Virus record (IMG/VR): IMGVR_UViG_3300009703_001672
Location: 1-21,441 of that record
Direction: 5' to 3' (one strand)
DNA length: 21,441 nucleotides
From: a virus
The first letter of the stretch is position 1. Every line of letters begins with the position of its first letter. The notes beneath the pieces were generated by a model, which was not told the DNA's origin, did not search any database, and was given only the letters and a program-made list of their open reading frames with translations. The position numbers and the translations under genes are program-made. Positions 14,379-20,970 of the stretch are shown piece after piece.

Positions 14379-14407
14379 TTTACAATTAATGAAAAATAGG
14401 TTATAAT
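14379..14407 (+). promoter_or_regulatory. early-type promoter TTTACA-N17-TATAAT for the gp55-mdh run
   Basis: -35 at 14379-14384, 17-base spacer, -10 at 14402-14407, followed by AAAGGA and the gp55 ATG at 14436. No other strong promoter or terminator is visible until after the malate dehydrogenase gene, so this is the probable promoter of the eight-gene run. Confidence 0.87.
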
Positions 14408-14435
14408 ATAATCTTAAGATAAAGGAAAAAATATA

Positions 14436-14912
14436 ATGCCAAAAGTCAAAGATAAAGCAGTTCATTATGTCGACAATAAAGAATTTCTAGAGGAAATGAT
14501 TGAATATAGGATCTCTTACCAGGATTATCTAGATAAGGATCTAGAAAGAAGACCTACTATATCAGATAAGGCTGCAGTCTGTTTTATGAAGATAGCAAAG
14601 AATCTAGCAACTAAACCTAATTTCCGGAACTATACTTATAAGGATGAAATGATACTAGATGGAATAGAAAATTGTATAGCATATGCCCATAATTTTAATC
14701 CAGAAAAATCAAGTAATCCATTTTCTTATTTTACCCAAATAATATATTATGCCTTTATTCGTAGGATCCAAAAGGAAAATAAGCAACGAGATGTTAAAAG
14801 AGGTTTAATTCATAGATCCGATATATCGCAACTTTTTGACATAGACGTATCTAATACTAATACCGAACTTCAAGAATATTATAATGAAATACTAAAGGAT
14901 TATTTTCAATGA
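14436..14912 (+). CDS. gp55: gp55-like late-transcription sigma factor
   Basis: 158 residues (T4 gp55 has 185). Gp55 is a divergent sigma-70-family factor that directs host RNA polymerase to TATAAATA late promoters, together with the sliding clamp. The region-2-like core is recognised by FMKIAKNLATKPNFRNYTYKDEMI, then LDGIENCIAYAHNFNPEKSSNPFSYFTQIIYYAFIRRI, a pattern conserved in gp55 of T4-like phages. The N-terminus (YVDNKEFLEEMIEYR) is also typical. Three TATAAATA boxes in this window are its likely targets. It has an early-type promoter, a ribosome binding site AAAGGA, and a four-base ATGA overlap with the gp47 gene. Confidence 0.92.
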   Translation: MPKVKDKAVHYVDNKEFLEEMIEYRISYQDYLDKDLERRPTISDKAAVCFMKIAKNLATKPNFRNYTYKDEMILDGIENCIAYAHNFNPEKSSNPFSYFTQIIYYAFIRRIQKENKQRDVKRGLIHRSDISQLFDIDVSNTNTELQEYYNEILKDYFQ

Positions 14913-15961
14913 AGATTGCTTGTATAACCGATCAACATTTCGGCGCCAGAAATGATAGTATACATTTTTCAGAGTATTTCCAGAAATTTTATGATAACGT
15001 TTTCTTCCCTTACTTGAAGGAAAATAATATATCAACAGTAATTGATCTTGGTGATACATTTGATCATAGAAAGTATATTAATTATAATATATTTAATCTT
15101 ACTAAGAAAATGTGGTTTGATAAATTAAGGACAAATGATATATCGCTTCATTGTATAGTAGGTAATCATTCAACTTATTTTAAAAATACCAATACAATTA
15201 ATTCAATAGATTTATTGACAGAACTTTATCCTAATGTAACATCTTATTCAGAAGTTGAAGAGGTTAATATTGGTGGACTCGATATGCTTTTTGTTCCATG
15301 GATTAATCCTCAGAATTCTAAATCTTCTCTCGAGACTATTGATCAAACTAGATCTAAAATAGGATTTGGTCATCTCGAGGTTAATGGGTTTTATTTAAAC
15401 TCACAAATAGTTGCTAGATCTGGCTTAAGTCCTTCTGTGTTCTCTCATTTCGATGCTATGTATTCCGGTCATTTCCATAAAAAATCTGATAATTCTACCA
15501 TATATTATCTTGGTACACCTTACCAGATTAATTGGTCTGATTATGGTGAGACTAAAGGTTTTCATGTATTTGACACTGAAACATTAGAAATGGAGTTCAT
15601 TGCCAATCCATATACAATTCTCGAAAAGATATATTACGATGATTCCAAAATTGACTATGAGACGGTAGATGTAGGTGAATACGACTCTAAGATCATTAAA
15701 TTGGTTGTAATCAATAAAAAAGATCTATATAAATTTGACAGATTCCTCTCAAAGATGTATAATGATATTAACGTCATAGATCTTAAAATTATAGAATCAA
15801 ACGATCTAGATTCTGGAATAGTTGATGAAGTTGATTCAAGTGATGATACATCTTCCCTGATTTCCAAGTACATAGAATCTATTTCGATAAGTGGTATTGA
15901 GAATGATGATCTCTCAAATAGAATGCATGAATTATATGTTGAGGCAAGTGATATAGAATGA
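14909..15961 (+). CDS. gp47: gp47-like recombination nuclease subunit (Mre11/SbcD type)
   Basis: 350 residues (T4 gp47 has 339). With gp46 it resects DNA ends for recombination-dependent replication and host DNA breakdown. Metallophosphoesterase motifs are all present: DQHFG (Asp8, His10), DLGDTFDHR (Asp49), GNHS (Asn86, His87), GFGHLEVNG (His155) and SGHFHK (His188, His190). The C-terminal part is acidic and would contact gp46. ATGA overlaps on both sides (14909-14912 and 15958-15961) show translational coupling with gp55 and gp46. Confidence 0.96.
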   Translation: MKIACITDQHFGARNDSIHFSEYFQKFYDNVFFPYLKENNISTVIDLGDTFDHRKYINYNIFNLTKKMWFDKLRTNDISLHCIVGNHSTYFKNTNTINSIDLLTELYPNVTSYSEVEEVNIGGLDMLFVPWINPQNSKSSLETIDQTRSKIGFGHLEVNGFYLNSQIVARSGLSPSVFSHFDAMYSGHFHKKSDNSTIYYLGTPYQINWSDYGETKGFHVFDTETLEMEFIANPYTILEKIYYDDSKIDYETVDVGEYDSKIIKLVVINKKDLYKFDRFLSKMYNDINVIDLKIIESNDLDSGIVDEVDSSDDTSSLISKYIESISISGIENDDLSNRMHELYVEASDIE

Positions 15962-17664
15962 TTAAATTTAAACGAATAAAATGGAAAAATTTATTATCCA
16001 CAGGTAATGAGTTCCAAGAGATTGATTTTGAAGCTCATCATAGAACCATGATCATCGGTAAAAATGGTCATGGTAAATCTACATTGATTGATGCTCTTAC
16101 GTTTGGTCTGTATGGTAAACCATTTAGATCTGTTAGGAAAGACAACCTCGTTAACTCTATTAACAAAAAAGATCTTGAGGTACATATTCGATTTGATGTT
16201 GGTAATTCAGAATATAATATCATTCGCGCCATAAAACCTAACAAGTTTGAAATCTACAAGGATTCCATTCTTATAAATCAAGATGCTAAGGTTAGGGATT
16301 ATCAAAAGTTCCTTGAACGGAATATCCTTAAAATGAATTATCAGGCATTTACGCAGGTTGTTGTTCTTGGTTCAAGTTCTTATGTTCCGTTCATGAGACT
16401 TTCAACATCCAGAAGAAGAGAGGTTGTTGAAGAATTATTGGATATTAAAATATTCAGTCTCATGAATTTACTTCTCAAGATTAACATTCGTAAAACTCTC
16501 GAGGATCATAAAGAACTCAGTAATGCTGTTAATCTTCTCGAAGAAACGATTAAAATGAACGTTCTTTCTCTCAAATCGTTGAAAAGACGTGCCAAGGTTA
16601 ATGATGATAAAAATAACAAGCGAATTAGGGATAACAATTCCAGAATTGAGGAATTGAATTATGATATTCAGAGACTCGAGTCCGTCAATTCGAGTCTTCA
16701 TGGTGCTATTGGTAATGTGGTGGATGTACAAAACCATGGGAAAAAACTCTCCATTCTTCATGGTCAACTTAAAAGCAAATTAAAGTCTGTTGATAAATCT
16801 ATAGATTTTTATTCTGATAATGATTCTTGTCCCGAATGTGAACAGGATATCAGTAGAACATTTAAAGATTTTATGTTTACAACTCAAGGAAATTTGAAGG
16901 ACGAAATCTCCACCGCTTTAAATGAATTATCAGGTAGGTTGAAAACGACACAAGCTAAACTCGATAATATCATATCCCTTGATATGGATGTAATACATAA
17001 TGAATCCCTTATCAAAACAAATAATGCAATGATACAGTCCCTCATGTCAAATAATTCAGAGATTGAAAGGGATATATCAATTGATAAGAATGGAAATACT
17101 GAAATTTCTGAATTAAAAGAATCAATAAAGTCTAAGAGGGAAACTCTTATCAAAATTGAAGATAAATTAGAAACGACTATTCAAGATAAAGAATATATGT
17201 CTGTAATGAAGAATCTTCTTTCAGATGAGGGGGTCAAGGCTTCTATCATTAAGAAGTATGTGCCTCTAATAAATAAAACAATAAATAGTTATCTATCTAG
17301 TATGGAATTTCATGCTAGGTTCGAACTTGATGAGGAATTTAATGAATCTATCTTTTCGAGATACATAGATAAGTTTAATTATGATAATTTTTCAGAGGGA
17401 GAAAAACAAAGAATTGATCTTGCATTACTATTCACTTGGCGTAAGATTGCTAAAATGAAAAATTCAGGGAATACCAATCTTCTGATAATAGATGAAATAT
17501 TCGATTCTTCTCTTGATGATAATGGTACCGAAGAGTTTATGAAAATTCTTTATACATTAGAAAATGAAAATGTATTCGTCATATCTCATAAAAATCATAT
17601 GGCAGAAAGGTTCGACGAAGTAATAAAATTTAAAAAAACTGGTAACTTTAGTAGGAGAGTATAA
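15958..17664 (+). CDS. gp46: gp46-like recombination nuclease subunit (Rad50/SbcC type)
   Basis: 568 residues (T4 gp46 has 560). This is the ATPase partner of gp47. Walker A is GKNGHGKS (34-41). Two coiled-coil arms flank a zinc hook CPEC (Cys291, Cys294) that dimerises such proteins. The ABC signature is FSEGEKQ (478-484), Walker B LLIIDEIFD (508-516), and the switch histidine VISHKNH (His544). All expected parts are present in order and the length is normal. The gene is coupled to gp47 by ATGA, and the next gene starts one base after its stop. Confidence 0.97.
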   Translation: MIKFKRIKWKNLLSTGNEFQEIDFEAHHRTMIIGKNGHGKSTLIDALTFGLYGKPFRSVRKDNLVNSINKKDLEVHIRFDVGNSEYNIIRAIKPNKFEIYKDSILINQDAKVRDYQKFLERNILKMNYQAFTQVVVLGSSSYVPFMRLSTSRRREVVEELLDIKIFSLMNLLLKINIRKTLEDHKELSNAVNLLEETIKMNVLSLKSLKRRAKVNDDKNNKRIRDNNSRIEELNYDIQRLESVNSSLHGAIGNVVDVQNHGKKLSILHGQLKSKLKSVDKSIDFYSDNDSCPECEQDISRTFKDFMFTTQGNLKDEISTALNELSGRLKTTQAKLDNIISLDMDVIHNESLIKTNNAMIQSLMSNNSEIERDISIDKNGNTEISELKESIKSKRETLIKIEDKLETTIQDKEYMSVMKNLLSDEGVKASIIKKYVPLINKTINSYLSSMEFHARFELDEEFNESIFSRYIDKFNYDNFSEGEKQRIDLALLFTWRKIAKMKNSGNTNLLIIDEIFDSSLDDNGTEEFMKILYTLENENVFVISHKNHMAERFDEVIKFKKTGNFSRRV

Positions 17665-17665
17665 G

Positions 17666-17875
17666 TTGATATACGAGTATGTTGCATATGGAATTGTTAT
17701 TGCTTTAGCGGTAAAATTTTCTTATTCCGCAGGAGCTAAGGCGGGATTAGAGTTCGGGGTGAATTATTGTTTAGATAATCTACATGAACTAAATATCATT
17801 GATTTCAAAGTCGACAAAGACGGTAACGAAATTATAGTGAGGGTTGTTAATAATGGAAAAAATAATAAAGGTTAA
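17666..17875 (+). CDS. small membrane protein downstream of gp46, unknown function
   Basis: 69 residues starting with TTG at 17666, chosen because GTAGGAGAG lies just upstream and it follows the gp46 stop by one base. The N-terminus (YEYVAYGIVIALAVKFSYSAGAKAG) forms one hydrophobic helix followed by a glycine/alanine-rich turn. The rest is a short soluble domain (FKVDKDGNEIIVRVVN) that looks like a beta hairpin. It is not assigned to a named family. It overlaps the pyrophosphatase gene by 23 bases, so it probably shares translation with it. Confidence 0.7.
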   Translation: MIYEYVAYGIVIALAVKFSYSAGAKAGLEFGVNYCLDNLHELNIIDFKVDKDGNEIIVRVVNNGKNNKG

Positions 17876-18344
17876 AATTGAAATACCTATGGCATCAGAC
17901 CCCATTAAATATGAGGTCGATCAAGAAACTGGAGATATTTGTTTAGATAGATTTCTCGATACCGCAATGTATTACCCGACCAATTATGGGTTTATGCCGG
18001 GTACATTAGCTCCAGATGGAGATCCACTTGATATATTAGTCCTGAGTCCATATCCCCTGTTATCGGGGTGTGTTGCTAGATGTAGGGTCCTAGGAGTTTT
18101 AAGAATGGTTGATGAGGAAGGTGAGGATCATAAGATTTTGACGGTACCAACTGGAGATTATTATGCTGATTATAACGATCTCGAAGATGTTCCGAGGAGA
18201 TTACTATCATGCATTAGACATTTTTTTGAACATTATAAAGATTTAGATCATGATAAATGGGTTAATGTTATTGGTTGGGAAGATGGTGACTCCGCAAGAA
18301 AAGTAATTAAAAAATATGATAATATAAATCCTTATACAAAATGA
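17853..18344 (+). CDS. ppa: family I inorganic pyrophosphatase
   Basis: 163 residues from ATG 17853, preceded by GAGGG; TTG 17844 in the same frame is less likely. The enzyme splits pyrophosphate into two phosphates in the cytoplasm, using Mg, and so drives DNA, RNA and aminoacyl-tRNA synthesis. Active-site elements of bacterial PPases are intact: KYEVD (Lys and Glu), LDRF (Arg), MYYPTNYGF (two Tyr), the signature DGDPLDILVL (three Asp), DEEGEDHK (Asp, Asp, Lys) and HYKDLD (Tyr, Lys). Length is near E. coli Ppa (176). It is embedded between replication genes and dehydrogenase genes in one transcription unit. In a phage the benefit is likely faster nucleic-acid synthesis and phosphate recovery. 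Confidence 0.96.
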   Translation: MEKIIKVKIEIPMASDPIKYEVDQETGDICLDRFLDTAMYYPTNYGFMPGTLAPDGDPLDILVLSPYPLLSGCVARCRVLGVLRMVDEEGEDHKILTVPTGDYYADYNDLEDVPRRLLSCIRHFFEHYKDLDHDKWVNVIGWEDGDSARKVIKKYDNINPYTK

Positions 18345-18356
18345 TAGGGGAAAAGT

Positions 18357-18728
18357 ATGATACTATATGATGATACAGTCGATGAATTTAATAAATCCAC
18401 ATTTGAAACTATAACTCCTTGGATATGTGAACGATTAGGAATACCAGATGAGATAGATATATGTTTTTTTATTGGCGATCTGTCTAATAAATCTGACGTA
18501 GCAGAAGGACCACTTCGAGGATATACAATATGTGATCCTTCAAATAGAGGTTACTATGATATCTACATTGATAATGATATGCATAGGAATACAATAATTT
18601 CCACCATAATACATGAGATGGTTCATGTATATCAATATATAAATTATAGAGACCTCGATGAAGAGTATGCATATTCCTCTGAATATGTATTATATTACGA
18701 TTTTATGATTGAGCTTAACGAGGTGTAA
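18357..18728 (+). CDS. small HExxH zinc-metallopeptidase-like protein
   Basis: 123 residues with ribosome binding site AGGGG. The key feature is TIIHEMVHVYQY: His86, Glu87 and His90 form an HExxH zinc site. It is followed by DEEYAY (Glu102/Glu103), which could give a third ligand as in gluzincin-like or SprT-like minimal peptidases. The upstream strand GYYDIYIDNDMHRNTIISTIIHE is typical of an active-site edge strand and helix. No signal peptide is seen, so it is probably cytoplasmic. The substrate is unknown. It sits 12 bases after ppa and one base before the alanine dehydrogenase gene, so it belongs to the same operon. Proteolysis itself has not been established from sequence. Confidence 0.68.
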   Translation: MILYDDTVDEFNKSTFETITPWICERLGIPDEIDICFFIGDLSNKSDVAEGPLRGYTICDPSNRGYYDIYIDNDMHRNTIISTIIHEMVHVYQYINYRDLDEEYAYSSEYVLYYDFMIELNEV

Positions 18729-18729
18729 A

Positions 18730-19815
18730 ATGAAAATCGGTTTAATTAAAGAGATAAAGGATAATGAAAATAGAGTAGCAATTACCCCAGATGGGGTTCG
18801 TGCATTAGTTAATGTTGGTCATTCGGTATGTGTAACATTTGAAGCGGGAGTTGGTTCTGGTTATTCGGATGATGATTACATAGCAGCTGGTGGGGTTATA
18901 TGCCATGACTTTTATGCATGGGATTCGGATCTTGTAGTTAAGGTTAAAGAACCACTCGAAGAAGAATACAAATATTTCAATGGGCAAATATTATTCACTT
19001 ATCTTCATCTAGCTGGTGTAGATAAAAATCTCACACTCAAATTATTGAGCACAAATACCACCGCCATAGCATATGAATCTGTTGCGGATGAGCATGGAAA
19101 TCTTCCTCTCCTATCGCCAATGTCAGCAATTGCTGGTAATATGGCTATTACCATTGGTTCTTATTATCTTCGATATGCGGGGGATCTCAGAGGTTCTGGA
19201 GTACAACTTGGAGATATTAATGGTAATACCTCCGGTAATGTAGTTGTTGTTGGGGATGGGGTTGTTGGAAGACATGCTGCTAAAATGGCTTCGGGTATGG
19301 GTTCTAATGTCACGCTTATTGGTCTCGATGTCGAATGCCAAAAATATTTCGGTCATGGAAGTGGTGTGATATATAGAAAATCAACTAAAGAAAATTTAGA
19401 GCATTACATTAAAGATGCCGATTTAGTTGTTGGTGCAGTTTCAATCCCCGGAATGAAAACTCCGGTTGTTGTCACAGAAGATATGGTAAGGTCTATGAGA
19501 AAGGGGTCTGTTATTGTTGACGTTTCTATAGACCAAGGTGGATGTATCGAAACTTCACGTATGAGAACTCACAAGCACCCAATTTATTCTAAACACGGTG
19601 TCATTCATTATTGTGTATCTAATATGCCTGGTACATATCCAAGGTCTGCTACGGATATATTAACTGAATCGACATTACCATATATAACAAGGTTAGCTAG
19701 TTCTGATATTGATAAATTAGATTCAAATTTTAAAAAGGGGGTTTATGTGCATAGTGGTAAAATAACTAATTTAAATGTTGCGGAATCATTGGGCTTGGTG
19801 GAATATTATGAGTAA
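18730..19815 (+). CDS. ald: alanine dehydrogenase (NAD-dependent)
   Basis: 361 residues from ATG 18730, chosen because GAGGTG lies just before it; TTG 18709 is inside the preceding gene. Ald reversibly converts L-alanine, NAD and water into pyruvate, ammonia and NADH. Hallmarks are KEIKDNENRVAITP (7-20, Arg15), VKVKEP (Lys73), TYLHLAG (His93), the Rossmann motif VVVVGDGVVG (171-180), IVDVSIDQGGCIETSR (Asp268), and HYCVSNMPGTYPRSAT. All catalytic residues known from bacterial Ald are in place and length is near the usual 370. The NAD loop reads GDG rather than GGG. It overlaps mdh by eight bases. I know of no common phage role for it, so it is a strong candidate for an acquired metabolic gene. 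Confidence 0.95.
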   Translation: MKIGLIKEIKDNENRVAITPDGVRALVNVGHSVCVTFEAGVGSGYSDDDYIAAGGVICHDFYAWDSDLVVKVKEPLEEEYKYFNGQILFTYLHLAGVDKNLTLKLLSTNTTAIAYESVADEHGNLPLLSPMSAIAGNMAITIGSYYLRYAGDLRGSGVQLGDINGNTSGNVVVVGDGVVGRHAAKMASGMGSNVTLIGLDVECQKYFGHGSGVIYRKSTKENLEHYIKDADLVVGAVSIPGMKTPVVVTEDMVRSMRKGSVIVDVSIDQGGCIETSRMRTHKHPIYSKHGVIHYCVSNMPGTYPRSATDILTESTLPYITRLASSDIDKLDSNFKKGVYVHSGKITNLNVAESLGLVEYYE

Positions 19816-20785
19816 ATCAGTTAACATATCAATTACCGGTGCTGCTGGTAGAATCGGATATGCTTTAGTGTTTCGCTTGGCTAATGGGGATTTATTTGGA
19901 GAAGATGTAAAGGTTAATCTTAAACTCCTAGAAGTTCCATCGGCAATGAAAACCTTACACGGTATACAAATGGAATTGGATGATTGTAATTTTCCGACAT
20001 TAGGGAATGTAGTTATCACAGATGAACCAGAAGTCGCATTTGGTGATGCTGAATATGTGTTCATGATGGGGGCTAAACCCAGACTAAGGGGAATGGAACG
20101 ATCCGACCTCCTACAAGATAATGCAAAGATATTTGCTTCTCATGGACGTATTCTCGGTAAAGTTGCATCGAAAGGTGTTAAGGTATTAATTGCGGGTAAT
20201 CCAAGCAATACCAATACCCTCGTAGCTTTATCTAATGCAGTTGGATTAAATTCTACCAATTTTACTGGAATGATGCAACTCGATGTTAATCGTGCTAAGA
20301 CTATTGTATCTAAATATTGTGGAGCTCCTCACACCGCAATTAACGATCTCATAATATGGGGTAATCATTCCCCCACATTATATCCCGATTTAAATCATGC
20401 CCAAGTAAAAGGATTTAAGGCAATGGATCTTATTGAGAACGATTGGTATGTTAAGGATTATATACCTGCGGTACAAAATAGAGGTGCTTCTGTCATTGAA
20501 TGGCTTGGCGCTTCGTCTGCAGCCTCTGCCGCTAATGCTGCAATTCAACAAATGAAAATCTGGTCGGGTAAGGGCGGTTCACAACTCTGGGAATCAATGG
20601 CGGTGTTATCATCAGGACAGTATGGTATTGAGTCTGATTTAATATTTTCATTTCCTATCTATCATGCAAGAGGTAAACTCTTTGTTGTTGATGATCTAGA
20701 TATTAATGAATATTCCGAGTCCATGATAAGATTGACTGAGGCTGAGTTAATATCTGAGAGAGATGAAATTAGGCATTTACTATAG
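19808..20785 (+). CDS. mdh: malate dehydrogenase (cytosolic/Thermus-type, NAD-dependent)
   Basis: 325 residues from ATG 19808; an in-frame upstream ATG at 19775 inside ald is rejected as it adds a non-homologous tail. The enzyme interconverts malate and oxaloacetate with NAD. Motifs match the dimeric cytosolic-type MDH family: TGAAGRIGYAL (10-20), Glu42 at the end of strand 2 favouring NAD, GAKPRLRGMER (Arg92, Arg98), GNPSNTNT, LDVNRA (Asp159, Arg162), and WGNHSPT (His187). GASSAASAANAAI and the C-terminal ERDEIRHLL are also family features. Length is near the normal 327. The usual PRGPGMER loop reads PRLRGMER here, which could affect substrate closure. It is the last gene of the operon; a new promoter follows. 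Confidence 0.95.
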   Translation: MSKSVNISITGAAGRIGYALVFRLANGDLFGEDVKVNLKLLEVPSAMKTLHGIQMELDDCNFPTLGNVVITDEPEVAFGDAEYVFMMGAKPRLRGMERSDLLQDNAKIFASHGRILGKVASKGVKVLIAGNPSNTNTLVALSNAVGLNSTNFTGMMQLDVNRAKTIVSKYCGAPHTAINDLIIWGNHSPTLYPDLNHAQVKGFKAMDLIENDWYVKDYIPAVQNRGASVIEWLGASSAASAANAAIQQMKIWSGKGGSQLWESMAVLSSGQYGIESDLIFSFPIYHARGKLFVVDDLDINEYSESMIRLTEAELISERDEIRHLL

Positions 20786-20832
20786 GAGGAAAGAGATTAT
20801 TATCATTCTTGTGGTAAAAAATAAAATAAATG

Positions 20833-20861
20833 TTTACAACCTATGGAAAGTATGGTATAAT
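20833..20861 (+). promoter_or_regulatory. early-type promoter TTTACA-N17-TATAAT after mdh
   Basis: -35 at 20833-20838, 17-base spacer, -10 at 20856-20861. AAGAGG (20877-20882) and GTG 20890 follow, so it drives the amidotransferase fragment and, if contiguous, the porin. Confidence 0.85.
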
Positions 20862-20889
20862 ATATTAACAATTAATAAGAGGTTATATT

Positions 20890-20961
20890 GTGAGTAGATG
20901 GTGTGGAATTATAGGATATTTCGATTATTATTCGAATTCAAATGAATTTATTGATTTATAG
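20890..20961 (+). pseudogene. truncated class II glutamine amidotransferase N-terminus (asnB/glmS type)
   Basis: 23 codons from GTG 20890 to TAG 20959-20961: MSRWCGIIGYFDYYSNSNEF, then IDL. CGIIGYF is the N-terminal nucleophile motif of class II glutamine amidotransferases such as asparagine synthetase B and GlmS, where Cys normally directly follows Met; here three residues lie between. It has a proper promoter and ribosome binding site (AAGAGG, seven-base spacing), so it looks like a real gene start cut short. Everything downstream of the family motif is missing. The following porin ATG (20971) is in the same frame. Either the gene was disrupted by recombination or the assembly joins two molecules near 20940-20970. 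Confidence 0.55.
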
Positions 20962-20970
20962 GGGTATAGT

